Assembly (NCBI GenBank): GCA_003427395.1
Contig: BFEA01000009.1
Coordinates: 7,435,560 to 7,464,819, forward strand
Reading direction: 5' to 3'
Length of the DNA: 29,260 bases
Source of the DNA: Chara braunii
Lineage: Eukaryota > Streptophyta > Charophyceae > Charales > Characeae
The notes under the pieces are model-generated. The model had not been told where the DNA came from. It saw only the letters and a program-made list of their open reading frames with translations, and made no database searches. A program made the translations under genes and the position numbers. Of the stretch, positions 10,037 to 19,139 are shown piece after piece (positions within the stretch are counted from its first letter, which is position 1; each line of letters opens with the position of its first letter).

Positions 10037-10432
10037 CCTTCCTTCCCAGGCCCAACGGAATTGTTAAAAAATCCCTACCGCTCCCTATCAAATTCTACTT
10101 ATGTACCTATGTGCTAAACTGCCTCCAACATGTCCTACCCCTAACTTTCAGTCCTTCCCCTGGCGGACTCTCTGTCACTATCGTGTCCCTGTCTGAGGCA
10201 CAGGCACACACATGGCCTACAGAGTTAGTTCATGGACCCAGACTCGAACTCAGGCAAGCACACGGCACATGCATGATAGTGGTACATCACATACACACAT
10301 AGAAAACACAACAAATCACATCAGAACAGACTCAGACTTGGAATTCTAACAGGGACCAAATTTTATCAGAAATTGCAGAAACCTCAGACGGCGATTTGTG
10401 CGGGTCATTGCAGTAATTCTAATTGAAAAGAT
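10037..10432. other. Intergenic, no gene seen
   Basis: The region contains an isolated box-B-like motif near 10232-10246 on the minus strand without a matching box A. No open frame looks coding. No TATA box or plant upstream sequence element is visible before the U6-like sequence. Confidence 0.5.
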
Positions 10433-10530
10433 GTCCTTTGGGACATCTGTTGAATTTGGAACAATTCAGAGAAGATTACCATGGCCCCTGCACAAAAATG
10501 ACACACATAAATCGAGAAATGGTCCAAATT
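10433..10530 (+). pseudogene. U6 spliceosomal snRNA-like sequence (probable pseudogene)
   Basis: The 98 nt align along nearly the whole length of plant U6. The 5' stem-loop GTCC-TTTG-GGAC is present, followed by CAGAGAAGATTA, CATGGCCCCTGC, ATGACAC, and the near-terminal CATAAATCGAGAAATGG. U6 forms the catalytic centre of the spliceosome with U2. Two normally invariant sites are changed: ACAGAGA reads TCAGAGA, and the AGC catalytic triad reads ACC. The 3' end is ATTATTT rather than a T-run Pol III terminator. No TATA box or upstream sequence element is visible in the preceding 70 bp. It is probably a processed U6 copy rather than a working gene. Confidence 0.85.
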
Positions 10531-11375
10531 ATTTAAACTGTTGCGATCCTGGCTATTTCCGAAGTGCAAATTCACAAGGAACGATGATGCCACCCAATTG
10601 CCAAAGAAATGAAAGCACTTGCAAAGAGATGGAGACCAAAGAAGAATGAAGAAGAAGAAGAAGAAGAAGAAGAAGAAGAAGAAGAAGATGTACACCAGCA
10701 AGACCAATGGCAAATTCCCCTTCTCTCTCCACTCTCCTCCTTCGCTTTGTCTCCTCCAATCTTATTCTTAAAATAATAATAATAACAATGATTGGTTGAA
10801 CCAGCATCAATATCCGGAGTTCCCTCTTACTGCCAGCACAACCATAGGTCCATCATAGCCATGGCTTTCGTCTTCACCTTCCTCTCACATGCCACGACTA
10901 TGGCGGACTACTAAGGGCTTCGCCCTCCTGTGCAAAAGACCACAAAGCCGCTGTGGTCGTTGCTCATCAGGCCGCTATGCCTGGCTCTGCCTCGAAGCTT
11001 CCTTGGTGTGGCTCTACCCCAACTGGGGCCTTCCAGATGCAGCGCCTAACAAGGTGATGAAGATGGTGTCCACCATAGCCAGGTAGGTACCTCCCCACTC
11101 TCCTATTTCGCCCCCCTTCTTCTTCCTCCTCAAGCTGGGCTGCTCGTCATAGCCAGGCTGAGCGCCCAGCTCCTCTTTGTCCTCCCAGGCAGCGCTCTGA
11201 GACCAGCGCCCGCTCAAGCAGTATGTTGCCCAACCTTGTACACCGCAAATGAGGAGGAGCTACTAGGTCCTCTTGGAGATAGAGCGGCCTACTTGCCTCT
11301 TGGGCGGTGACTTCCAGGCTGCGCGACCTCCAAGCAACCGGCACCTCCTCCCTTTCGGAGGGAAACATCATTGCA

Positions 11376-11388
11376 GGCTCTGATATCG
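11376..11388 (-). promoter_or_regulatory. tRNA-iMet PBS-like site, left arm
   Basis: The minus strand reads CGATATCAGAGCC, against TGGTATCAGAGCC expected. It sits just inside the proposed LTR end. Confidence 0.55.
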
Positions 11389-11871
11389 TCCGGACAGGCC
11401 CTAGACTCAGGTTACTTGTAATGGTACCTGCATACCTCTAGCCTACCGCTACTGGGCCTCTAAAAATGCCAACTTTTTGTCTTCTTCTGCTCGGCCTCCA
11501 GTTCCCGACACATCAACCACTACTCGAGTGGTACCGGCCTACCTGCTACTCGAGTGTTTTTCTGCCACTGCCCTAAGTGTCGCGAGCCTACTCCCCGCTA
11601 CTTGAGTGTTTTTCCCTCCGCAACCCTCAAAGTCACAGCCACAGGTAAGTATCGGCCTTGCAGGCCTCATCACACACAAGCGCCCTGTCGGGCCACACAC
11701 ACACACTCAGGCAGACGTGCACGTGGACAGGCACACGGACCAGCAAGCACGCACACACACACAGACTTAGAAAACTCAGCACAACGCGGGAATCTCAGCA
11801 AGGCATACGTTCCAGCGGCAAAACCCAGAAATCAGCAGTGCTCTCAGTCTGTGTTTTGGCGGTTCATTACA
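11389..11871 (-). repeat. LTR in left arm of inverted repeat
   Basis: Read on the minus strand it starts TGTAATGA at 11871 and runs to a PBS-like sequence at 11376-11388 (CGATATCAGAGCC, 11 of 13 matches to the tRNA-iMet PBS). The length is about 483 bp. The matching copy in the other arm supports these limits. The inner end does not show a clean CA. Confidence 0.6.
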
Positions 11872-11944
11872 AAACAAAAAAGGAGAAGAAAAGAATGCGA
11901 AGATGAATTTTTCTCTACGTTCAGCCATTCTGCGCAGCATCCAG

Positions 11945-12384
11945 GCAAGAAGAAGAAGTTGAGGAGAAGAAGAAGAATAAGAAGACGAAGAAGAAGAAGA
12001 AGAAAGTAGTAGTAGTAGTAGTAGTGGTAGTAGTAGTAGTAGTAGAAGAAGAAGAAGAAGAAGAAGAAGAAGAAGAAGAAGAAGAAGAAGAAGAAGGAAG
12101 AAGAAAAAACAATGAAGAAGGAAGAAGAAGAAAAAAAAAGGAAGAAGGAAGAAGAAGAAATAAGAAGGACGAAGAAGGAGGAGGAGGGGGAGGAGGAGGA
12201 AGAGGAGGGGGAAGAAGAAGAAAGACGAAGACGAAGACGAAGACGAAGACGAAGACGAAGACAAAGACAAAGAAGAAGAAGAAAGTGGAAGAAGTAGATG
12301 AAAGAGGAGGAGGAGGAGCAGGAGGAGGAGGAGGAGGAGGAGGAGGAAGAAGAAGAAGGAAAAAAGAAGACGACGACGAAGGAG

Positions 12385-12416
<32 letters not shown>

Positions 12417-12569
12417 AAGAAGAAGAAGAAGAAGAAGAAGAAGGAGGAGGAGGAGGAAGAAGAAAGAAGAAGGAAAAAGGAGGAGGAAGGAAGAAGGAAG
12501 TAAGAAAAAGGGAAGAGGAAAGAAGAAGAAGAAGAAGAAGAAGAAGAAGAAGAAGAAGAAGAAGAAGAA
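11945..12569. repeat. GAA/GGA/GAC/GTA purine microsatellite tract
   Basis: The plus strand is almost pure A/G for over 600 bp, with sub-tracts of GTA (12004-12045), GAA, GGA and GACGAA (about 12220-12262). It separates the two arms of the inverted repeat. Long open frames on both strands here are repeat artefacts. Confidence 0.95.
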
Positions 12570-13055
12570 TGTAATGACCCGTCAAAACACAGACTGAGAA
12601 CACTGCTGATTTCTGAAGTTCTGCCGATGGAATGGATGGATGCCTTGCTGAGATTCCCGCATTCTGCTGTGTTTTCTAAGTCTGTCTGTGTGTGCGTGCT
12701 TGTGACCTGCGTGCCTGACTGAGTGCTTGTCGGTATGAGTGTGTGTGTGACCCTCAAGGGTACTTGCTTGTTTGGCAGGCCCGTAGGGCCGGTACTTACC
12801 TGTGGCCGTGGTATTGAGGGTTGTAGCAGGGAAAAACACTCAAGTGGCGAAGCTAGCGGCCCCGCGGCCCTTGGGGTAGCGGAAAAACACTCAAGTGGGC
12901 CGGTAGGCCGATACTGCACCCCACTGCAATTGGCATGAGGGGGTACTAGAGGCCGAGCAGAAAAAGACAAAGTTGGCATTTTTAGAGTCCAGTAGCGGTA
13001 GGGTAGGTCTAGGCCGGTACCAGTCCAACCAGTCTGAGTCTAGAGCCTGTACGGG
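12570..13055 (+). repeat. LTR in right arm of inverted repeat
   Basis: It starts TGTAATGACCCG at 12570, mirroring the left-arm LTR start, and ends at a PBS-like sequence (13056-13068). The length is about 486 bp, close to the left copy. Ambiguous N bases occur in this arm at 13056, 13327 and 13366. Confidence 0.6.
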
Positions 13056-13068
13056 NAATATCAGGGTC
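13056..13068 (+). promoter_or_regulatory. Degraded tRNA-iMet PBS-like site, right arm
   Basis: It reads NAATATCAGGGTC, the counterpart of the better preserved left-arm site, followed in both arms by TGCAATGATGTTTCC. Confidence 0.45.
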
Positions 13069-13943
13069 TGCAATGATGTTTCCCTCCGAAACGGAGGAAG
13101 TACCGGTTGCTTGGAGAGGCCGAGCGGCCTGGAAGTCACCGCCCAGGAGGCAAGTAGGCCGCTATATCAAGAGGCCGGGCAAAGAGCCCAGCCTCATTCT
13201 TCAGTGTGCAAGTTTGGCGACACGCTGCTGGAGCGCTGGTTGGAGTAGCGCTGGGCACTACAGCGCTGCTGGGAGGAAGAAGCCGGGATCTTCCACCTTG
13301 GCTATGGTGGAGCTCTACCGGTAGGANGAGGAGGGAGAAGGGGACCAAGGAGGAGAGTGGCGAGGNACTTACTGGCTATGGTAGACACCATCTTCATCTC
13401 CTTGCTAGGCGCTGCATCAGGAAGGCCCCAGTGGGGATAGTGCCGCATCAAGGAAGCTCGGGACAGAGTCAGGCATGGTGGCTGAGTGGGCAGCGGCATA
13501 GCTGCATGGTGATGACCTTGAAGTGGGGCAGCGGCATAGCTGCTTTGGGTTGTCCTTTGGACAGGAGGCTGAAGCCTCAGTAGTCCACCATACCCTCGGC
13601 CTGTATGTAGAGGAAGAGGAAGGGTTGCCATGGCTATGGTGGACCTCATGTTGTGCCTGCAGCAGAAGTGGGATTAGGACATTGATTCTGGTTCAGTCAT
13701 TCAACATTATTATTGTTATTTCTTGTTTGAATAAGAGGGAGGAGATAAGGAGGAAGGGATTGGGTGGCGAAGAAGAAGAGCCTTGACATTGGTCTATGCT
13801 GGAGTACATCATCATCTTCTTCTTTCTCACTTCGTCTTCTTCTTCTTTCCCTCTCTTTCCTCTCAAGTTCATTCATTTCTTTTTGCAATTGGATGGCATT
13901 GTACTTTCAGATGAATGTATACTTCGAAATTGGCCAGGATCGT

Positions 13944-14878
13944 AAGAAGAAGAAGAAGAAAGTGGTTAGCATGACAAATACAGGTCATGTATGGCACACC
14001 TTATGCAGAACTGGTTGACAAGGTGAACCATAGAGGCACAAGTGGAAGATGGAAGAGAGGGATAGCAAGGGAATGGATCAAAGTGTAGGCAAAAGCAAAC
14101 ATAGCTAATAGCTCTTGCACAAACTGTGATCGTGTCGCTCTGCACCAGCACAAACATTGCTTTCAGACGCTGAAAATATGTCTCAGACGAATGGCCTGAA
14201 TTCTCAATACGGCAATACGCAACGCCCAGGGCTGAAAAGTTGGGGTCCCTGACTCCCTGTTAACCGCTTGTGCCCAGAACAGGGATAATGCATGGACCTA
14301 CCTTCTGAGTGATCGACGGTGTTGCCAGTCAGTCGGTGATTTATTATGTCGGTTGGTTGGTTCATTGCTGTCTGGTGTGTTCGTCGGTTGTTTGATAATC
14401 GACTTGTTAAGTGGTTGACCCATTTAGTGGCTGAAGGATGTCTGAAGAGAATGATCGTTTTTTTCTTTCGGCTTGACAACTCCCCGGTGGATGGGTAAAT
14501 TGATGGATGGATGAATGGATGGATGGATGGAAGGATGGAGGGTTGGGGTATTCTTGGCTTGAGAACTCCTCCAAATGATTCCAGGTCTTGGTACTGGATG
14601 GATGATGACCTTTGAGAGTCATATATGTGCTGTGCATTTCATGCCAGCCAAATTTGGAAAACTCACTGAGAGAGGGTGTTCCTCAAAGCCTCCGAAGAAC
14701 GAGCTGGTATCCACAAGGCTCAAGAGGTGAGGAGGATCAGATGCGATCCAAGTTATTATCAATCGGATCTCTTTCTCGCTTGGTCATGTTCAATCTGAGT
14801 ACTATTTGATAATCGCAAAGTGAATGATGGGCAATGGTCTCCCTCACACAGAGACAGAGGCAGAATTGTATACACATG

Positions 14879-14939
<61 letters not shown>

Positions 14940-15440
14940 GTGAGTGCAGCTTGACTTGCAGGGTGAGGTGATCATGGGATCACAATTGAAGGGTCTGGTG
15001 ATATTGGCTTTTGACGAGAATAATGAGTGTGATCCTCTTTGTAAATGCAGTCAAAATTATGGGTGTTGGCAACACTGTTGGAACTGACGGGATTCACCTC
15101 CATGGTTGGAATGGTGTCTGTGGCTGCGAGTGGAGGATGTGGCTGAAGTGATTTGCTTCATACGGTTAGGTTGAGCGGAAGCAGAAATGAGGAGTGGTCA
15201 TTTGCGAAGCTGAAATGTCAGTGGAATGGCAGCAGCACCGTGGCCACTGAGTAGCGTTCCTTGGCCCCATCCCTGACCATTCTGGGCCAGTAACTGCTCT
15301 TGTCAGCCTGAAAGCCGTCTTTGTCATTGTGAGTTTGAACCTTGTGGTCTACCATGACCTCCTCCTCTTCATCCTCATGGTGCTTTTACCAATGCTGGTT
15401 GGCATTGGGATCTGCAGCAGCTATTGTGGGAGGAGTGGGA
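13944..15440. other. Intergenic, no gene seen
   Basis: No frame here looks coding. The stretch holds a GGAT-type repeat (about 14500-14545) and a long GA repeat (14882-14936). Promoter elements for the downstream gene may lie here, but none stands out. Confidence 0.5.
14882..14936. repeat. (GA)n microsatellite
   Basis: About 27 AG/GA units without interruption. Confidence 0.97.
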
Positions 15441-15482
15441 GGAGGAGGAGGAGGAGGAGGAGGAGGAGGAGGAGGAGGAGGA
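15440..15482. repeat. (GGA)n microsatellite just before the beta-helix gene
   Basis: About 14 GGA units end directly at the ATG at 15483. If translated from an upstream in-frame ATG (15342) they would encode a poly-Gly run. Confidence 0.95.
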
Positions 15483-17834
15483 ATGCATCAGCAGCGGAGT
15501 CTGATAAGAAACTCAGTGTCGGTTGGGTTTCTTCTTAGCACACTGGTGACTCTGGCATTTGGCGCTAAGACTTCATACTACTTCTCATCAACAATGGGGG
15601 ACGATAGCTTGAGCGAGCAGCAGGCTCAGAAATCATCGACCCCTTGGAAATCCCTTTCCAAGGCGGCTAGGTTATCACTTGAACCAGGTGACAATTTGTT
15701 TCTCTGTAGAGGTGATGCTTGGTTCAATGAGAAGCTAGAGGTGTACGGAAGGGGTACACCTGATCTACCTGTTCTTGTCGGCTCCTACACCTGCAATAAA
15801 GATGTTCCAAGGGGTGTGCATCCGTTGGTCAACCCTGGGTTGCGAATCCTGGCATCGGTAGTTCGATGGAGTAAATGGGGTGCCAACAAGAATGTCTTGG
15901 TCGCCAATCTTTCCGCATTCATCCCCAGAGGCCAAGAGGTTCAGTACTGGGGCATCTTCATTAATGATCTTCTGTACCACGCTCCCCGAATTCCAAACTA
16001 TGTGAATCCGATGGAAACAAGCGGTAGTGTGGGTGAGTTCTGGTGCCGGTTCCAGAGCATAGGCAAAAGTGGTGATGGTGAATGGGAGATGATTGCACCA
16101 AAGTCGTATTTGAATGCAAAGTTTCCTGATGGGTTTCTTAATGGCTCACGGGCAATCATACGCAGGCGGGCATATGACTGGGGACGATGCGATGTGAAAT
16201 ACCACAAAGGGGCCTCATTCTTCACAGAGCGAGAGTGCTTCTCCGGTGGCGCGTACTTCGAAGGGCCGCTCAAGCTGCTGGATGCTCCACGCGAAGCGTT
16301 TTTTGACAATGCGGAACAACTTCTGTATGTGTACCCAATTGCAGGGCACAGGAGCGACATCAAAGTTATCGACTTGGTCACCGATTTTTCTCAGCAAGGG
16401 GTGCTAATCCGCGCTGGAAGCCAGAACATTATTATCGAGAACCTGCGAGTCGAAAAGGCGCAGACAGGAATGGAAACCGAGTACTATGAACGTAACGATG
16501 ACGACGCAACATGGAACGTGACGTTCAGGAGGAACGTCATCCAAAAATGCTGGCATGGTGTGCACGTGCCCGTTCCGCGAGGTGTCATGTGGGTGGAGCT
16601 CAACGACATTGGGTGGATGATTGGTAATGGAATCCATGGGTTCCTTCAAACTGATGCCCAGTCCACGATGTCAACATATATGGCAAGAAGGAATTTGGTC
16701 CATCATGTTGGGTACATTTGTGGCTGGTCGCGAGGCATAGGTATCTATGCCAACAACATAATTGGCAACATAGTTTACAACGTGGGGTGGTCGGCGTGTT
16801 ACGGAGTCTGGTTCAGCTACAATCTTATCCAAGGAAACACCATCTACGACTTCTGTCGTACGACCAGTGATGGGGCTGGGGTATACATATTTAAGACAGC
16901 GGATTTCAATGGAATGAAGGTGGTAAGAGACAACTACATCACTGAAGGGTATGGCAACGAGCTGGCGATAATGTGCTCTCTGAAAAATGACAAGTACGAG
17001 GCGACCCATGGCATCTATTTGGATGGGAATGCAACCACGAGGTTCGAGGTCGTCAACAATACCATCACGGACATCAGGAGGGGGGTCGGCATACGACTAA
17101 ACAGGGCAATGAATGGTCTATGGGCTGACAATTTTATATTCAACAGCCCAGGATGTGGAATAGAACTGGGGGGTCGAAATAATACAAAATCTAATGACGT
17201 TTTCAACATGTACAGCAACTTGATTGGTGGTGGAGACTGCATACTCATGTTTATTGCCTGGGACAACCCCCAGCGGATTAACTCTAGATATGCCAGGGCG
17301 TATTTAGGACGGGACACAAACAACACCTTTTGCCCAGAGGCCTTGACAGATATTCTGAATAGATATCAGTTCTACACTATTGCAAGGTATCAAGAAGGTG
17401 GTGATGTGTACAACGACACCCTTGTTACGCTGGAGAAATGGGCTGACTATATGGATCGGTTCGATGATTATAGCAGAGTTTGTGAGTTCATGCAGTGGCG
17501 GGAGGTGCAGAGGAAGCTCTCTGAGTTGCAACGCATTTGGGCGACAACAAGAAAGGTACAGAAGGGGAGGGCTGACCGGATAGATTGGTTGATGGGGTTC
17601 ATCAGACCTGATGGTGTTAAGCTCGTGCCGGACCCCCCACCTCCACCTGTCCAAGGCAGTGCGGAGGTCTTGGGAACCGATTCTCCACAATTAGAATCAT
17701 CTGATTTAGAGGAGCTGCCAGAGAAAGGTGCACCCATTGTACCGCTTGTTGCTGTCACAAGCATTTCAGGAATGGTCTTAATATTGGATGTCGCAGCACT
17801 GCTGTACATGCAGAAAAAGCACAGACGGGGATGA
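15483..17834 (+). CDS. Membrane-anchored right-handed beta-helix (pectin lyase-fold) protein
   Basis: This is a 783-residue intronless frame. Residues 1-28 form a good signal peptide (Arg in the n-region, hydrophobic VGFLLSTLVTLAFG core), so I chose the ATG at 15483. An in-frame ATG at 15342 would add 47 residues including a poly-Gly run encoded by a microsatellite. Residues ~32-75 (YYFSSTMGDDS, then PWKSL, PGD and CRGDAW) match the N-terminal cap common in secreted bacterial right-handed beta-helix proteins. About residues 300-600 have repeated short beta-strand coils with stacked Asn and Gly (for example NIIGNIVYNVGW, NLIQGNTIYD, NNTITD). Eight N-X-S/T sequons fit an extracellular location. 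A proline-rich stalk precedes a transmembrane segment (~750-776) and a basic KKHRRG tail. The fold suggests polysaccharide binding or cleavage at the cell surface. I see no assignable catalytic triad, so enzyme activity is unproven. Confidence 0.85.
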   Translation: MHQQRSLIRNSVSVGFLLSTLVTLAFGAKTSYYFSSTMGDDSLSEQQAQKSSTPWKSLSKAARLSLEPGDNLFLCRGDAWFNEKLEVYGRGTPDLPVLVGSYTCNKDVPRGVHPLVNPGLRILASVVRWSKWGANKNVLVANLSAFIPRGQEVQYWGIFINDLLYHAPRIPNYVNPMETSGSVGEFWCRFQSIGKSGDGEWEMIAPKSYLNAKFPDGFLNGSRAIIRRRAYDWGRCDVKYHKGASFFTERECFSGGAYFEGPLKLLDAPREAFFDNAEQLLYVYPIAGHRSDIKVIDLVTDFSQQGVLIRAGSQNIIIENLRVEKAQTGMETEYYERNDDDATWNVTFRRNVIQKCWHGVHVPVPRGVMWVELNDIGWMIGNGIHGFLQTDAQSTMSTYMARRNLVHHVGYICGWSRGIGIYANNIIGNIVYNVGWSACYGVWFSYNLIQGNTIYDFCRTTSDGAGVYIFKTADFNGMKVVRDNYITEGYGNELAIMCSLKNDKYEATHGIYLDGNATTRFEVVNNTITDIRRGVGIRLNRAMNGLWADNFIFNSPGCGIELGGRNNTKSNDVFNMYSNLIGGGDCILMFIAWDNPQRINSRYARAYLGRDTNNTFCPEALTDILNRYQFYTIARYQEGGDVYNDTLVTLEKWADYMDRFDDYSRVCEFMQWREVQRKLSELQRIWATTRKVQKGRADRIDWLMGFIRPDGVKLVPDPPPPPVQGSAEVLGTDSPQLESSDLEELPEKGAPIVPLVAVTSISGMVLILDVAALLYMQKKHRRG

Positions 17835-17949
17835 TATCGGGACTCCTCTTGATGCAACCATGACGCCTCGCTCCACGACAGAACACTCTACATGTATCTG
17901 GAGCTCATAATCGTCCCGGTACATTCAAAATGTTGGACTACTCCGGATG

Positions 17950-18195
17950 CACCCAGTCCAGAAAGCCAAGTGTATCCAGAGGGATGAGTGGTGGAGCGCG
18001 GCCCATCCGCTGATGGATTCGTAGCAGCCCCCAGAAACAGACGCACCCATCACACCACTGATTGCGTTGACCACTGTTTCACCTATACTCTTAATAATGG
18101 ATGCGGCAGCAGCCACAGCTCTGTCGTACTTTTGGATAACACACAGCGTGAGCAACTCGTTATCCATCCATTTGCTCAAGCATCCGTCCATTTGA
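17950..18195 (+). pseudogene. Diverged second copy of the beta-helix gene's C-terminal anchor
   Basis: In the frame starting at 17950, a His-Pro-Val-Gln segment, an in-frame TAG (18022-18024) and then PETDAPITPLIALTTVS plus a hydrophobic stretch align with the upstream gene's PEKGAPIVPLVAVTSIS and its membrane segment. The tail after the membrane segment differs and ends at TGA 18193-18195. This is either a decayed tandem duplicate of the gene's last ~75 codons or an alternative terminal exon. The hydrophobic segment remains intact although the reading frame is broken upstream of it. Confidence 0.7.
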
Positions 18196-18891
18196 CAAGT
18201 CTTACTGTATTTGTGCTGTGAGTCTGTTTTCTTTAATGACGGTCGCCACTGCTGTGGCAAATGTATAGAATGCGTTTATGGAGTTGCCCCGCAGCACTGC
18301 CGAACATGTGGAGAAAGTGCAGAAGAACACCAGATCATGATCGGTCATCATTGATCTATCCACTTGCTGATTTATTTTCTTAACTTTTTGCATTCAACAA
18401 GTTCTTAATAACTGTTCTGTGATTGTTATTCTGGCTGGTGGAGTTCTGCGCTGTCACAGCCAAGGCATAGATTTCCTGCTTGGTGGTGGATGTGTAAGCC
18501 TGAACATGTGGCCACAGTTTGGGGGGAAAGGACATCATGATGAGTTACACACTCCATCTATCCATTCATTAAGTTCTACTCTGTGCGGTGATTGTATTCT
18601 GGAGTGGGTGATATACTTGCAGTGAAGCAATGCAGTTCAGGATGGTGTGCTGGTATACCATGAGCATGCACAAGGTGGGGGACACGTGCCATGTGCAGTT
18701 GTTGCAGGAAAGGGGGGGAGATCAGAGATATATATTAGTGTGTATGCATGTGGGTGGGGGTGTGGTTGTGTGTGCGTGTGGTTGTGTGTGACTGTGTGTG
18801 TGTTGTCATGTTCGCCATACACAACTCCACGAAAAAAGCATGACTGCGCCAGACTGCTTCGTTAGACTTTCAGCGACTCATCAGGAGGTTG

Positions 18892-18892
<1 letters not shown>

Positions 18893-18935
<43 letters not shown>
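18893..18935. repeat. (TG)n microsatellite
   Basis: About 21 uninterrupted TG units. Confidence 0.97.
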
Positions 18936-18936
<1 letters not shown>

Positions 18937-19139
18937 GTTTTGCTGGGGGGCTCCTGCGACCGTGTCACAGCATGATGCGTCATAACTCATGCTCCATGAA
19001 AAACATCATGAAAAGAGTCACACTGTACCCAAGGGTTTATAATTTATCATGACAGTTTGCAGATAGGGAAGAACAAAGGTAGCAATCATTCCATCATCGT
19101 GGTGTTTTCAAAGTATATACGTAGGATGTTTTCAAACAA

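Larger units (their letters stand above)
10541..13943. repeat. Large imperfect inverted repeat of an LTR-type element
   Basis: Left arm 10541-11871 and right arm 12570-13943 are reverse complements with substitutions and indels throughout. Anchor pairs seen: GCGATCCTGGC (10541) with GCCAGGATCG (13934-13943); the AATAATAATAACAA block near 10775 with ATTATTATTGTTAT near 13707; the CACCATAGCCAGG block near 11070 with 13375; TGCCAACTTT near 11468 with AAAGTTGGCA near 12970; and the arm tips TGTAATGA at 11871 (minus) and 12570 (plus). The spacer is a purine-rich microsatellite tract. No coding capacity was found in the arms, so the repeated unit is probably a non-autonomous LTR element. Confidence 0.85.

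Noticed and set aside
10220-10260. Box-B-like GTTCGAGTC on the minus strand suggesting a tRNA or SINE
   Set aside because: No box A at the right distance and no foldable arms are present.
11776-12979. Open frames of 275 and 352 codons on the minus strand and 159 codons on the plus strand
   Set aside because: They are made of poly-Ser/Leu/Phe or poly-Glu/Lys/Arg encoded by the GAA/GGA tract and are repeat artefacts.
15329-15538. 69-codon frame with hydrophobic start and poly-Arg
   Set aside because: It is a shadow frame over the GGA microsatellite ahead of the beta-helix gene.
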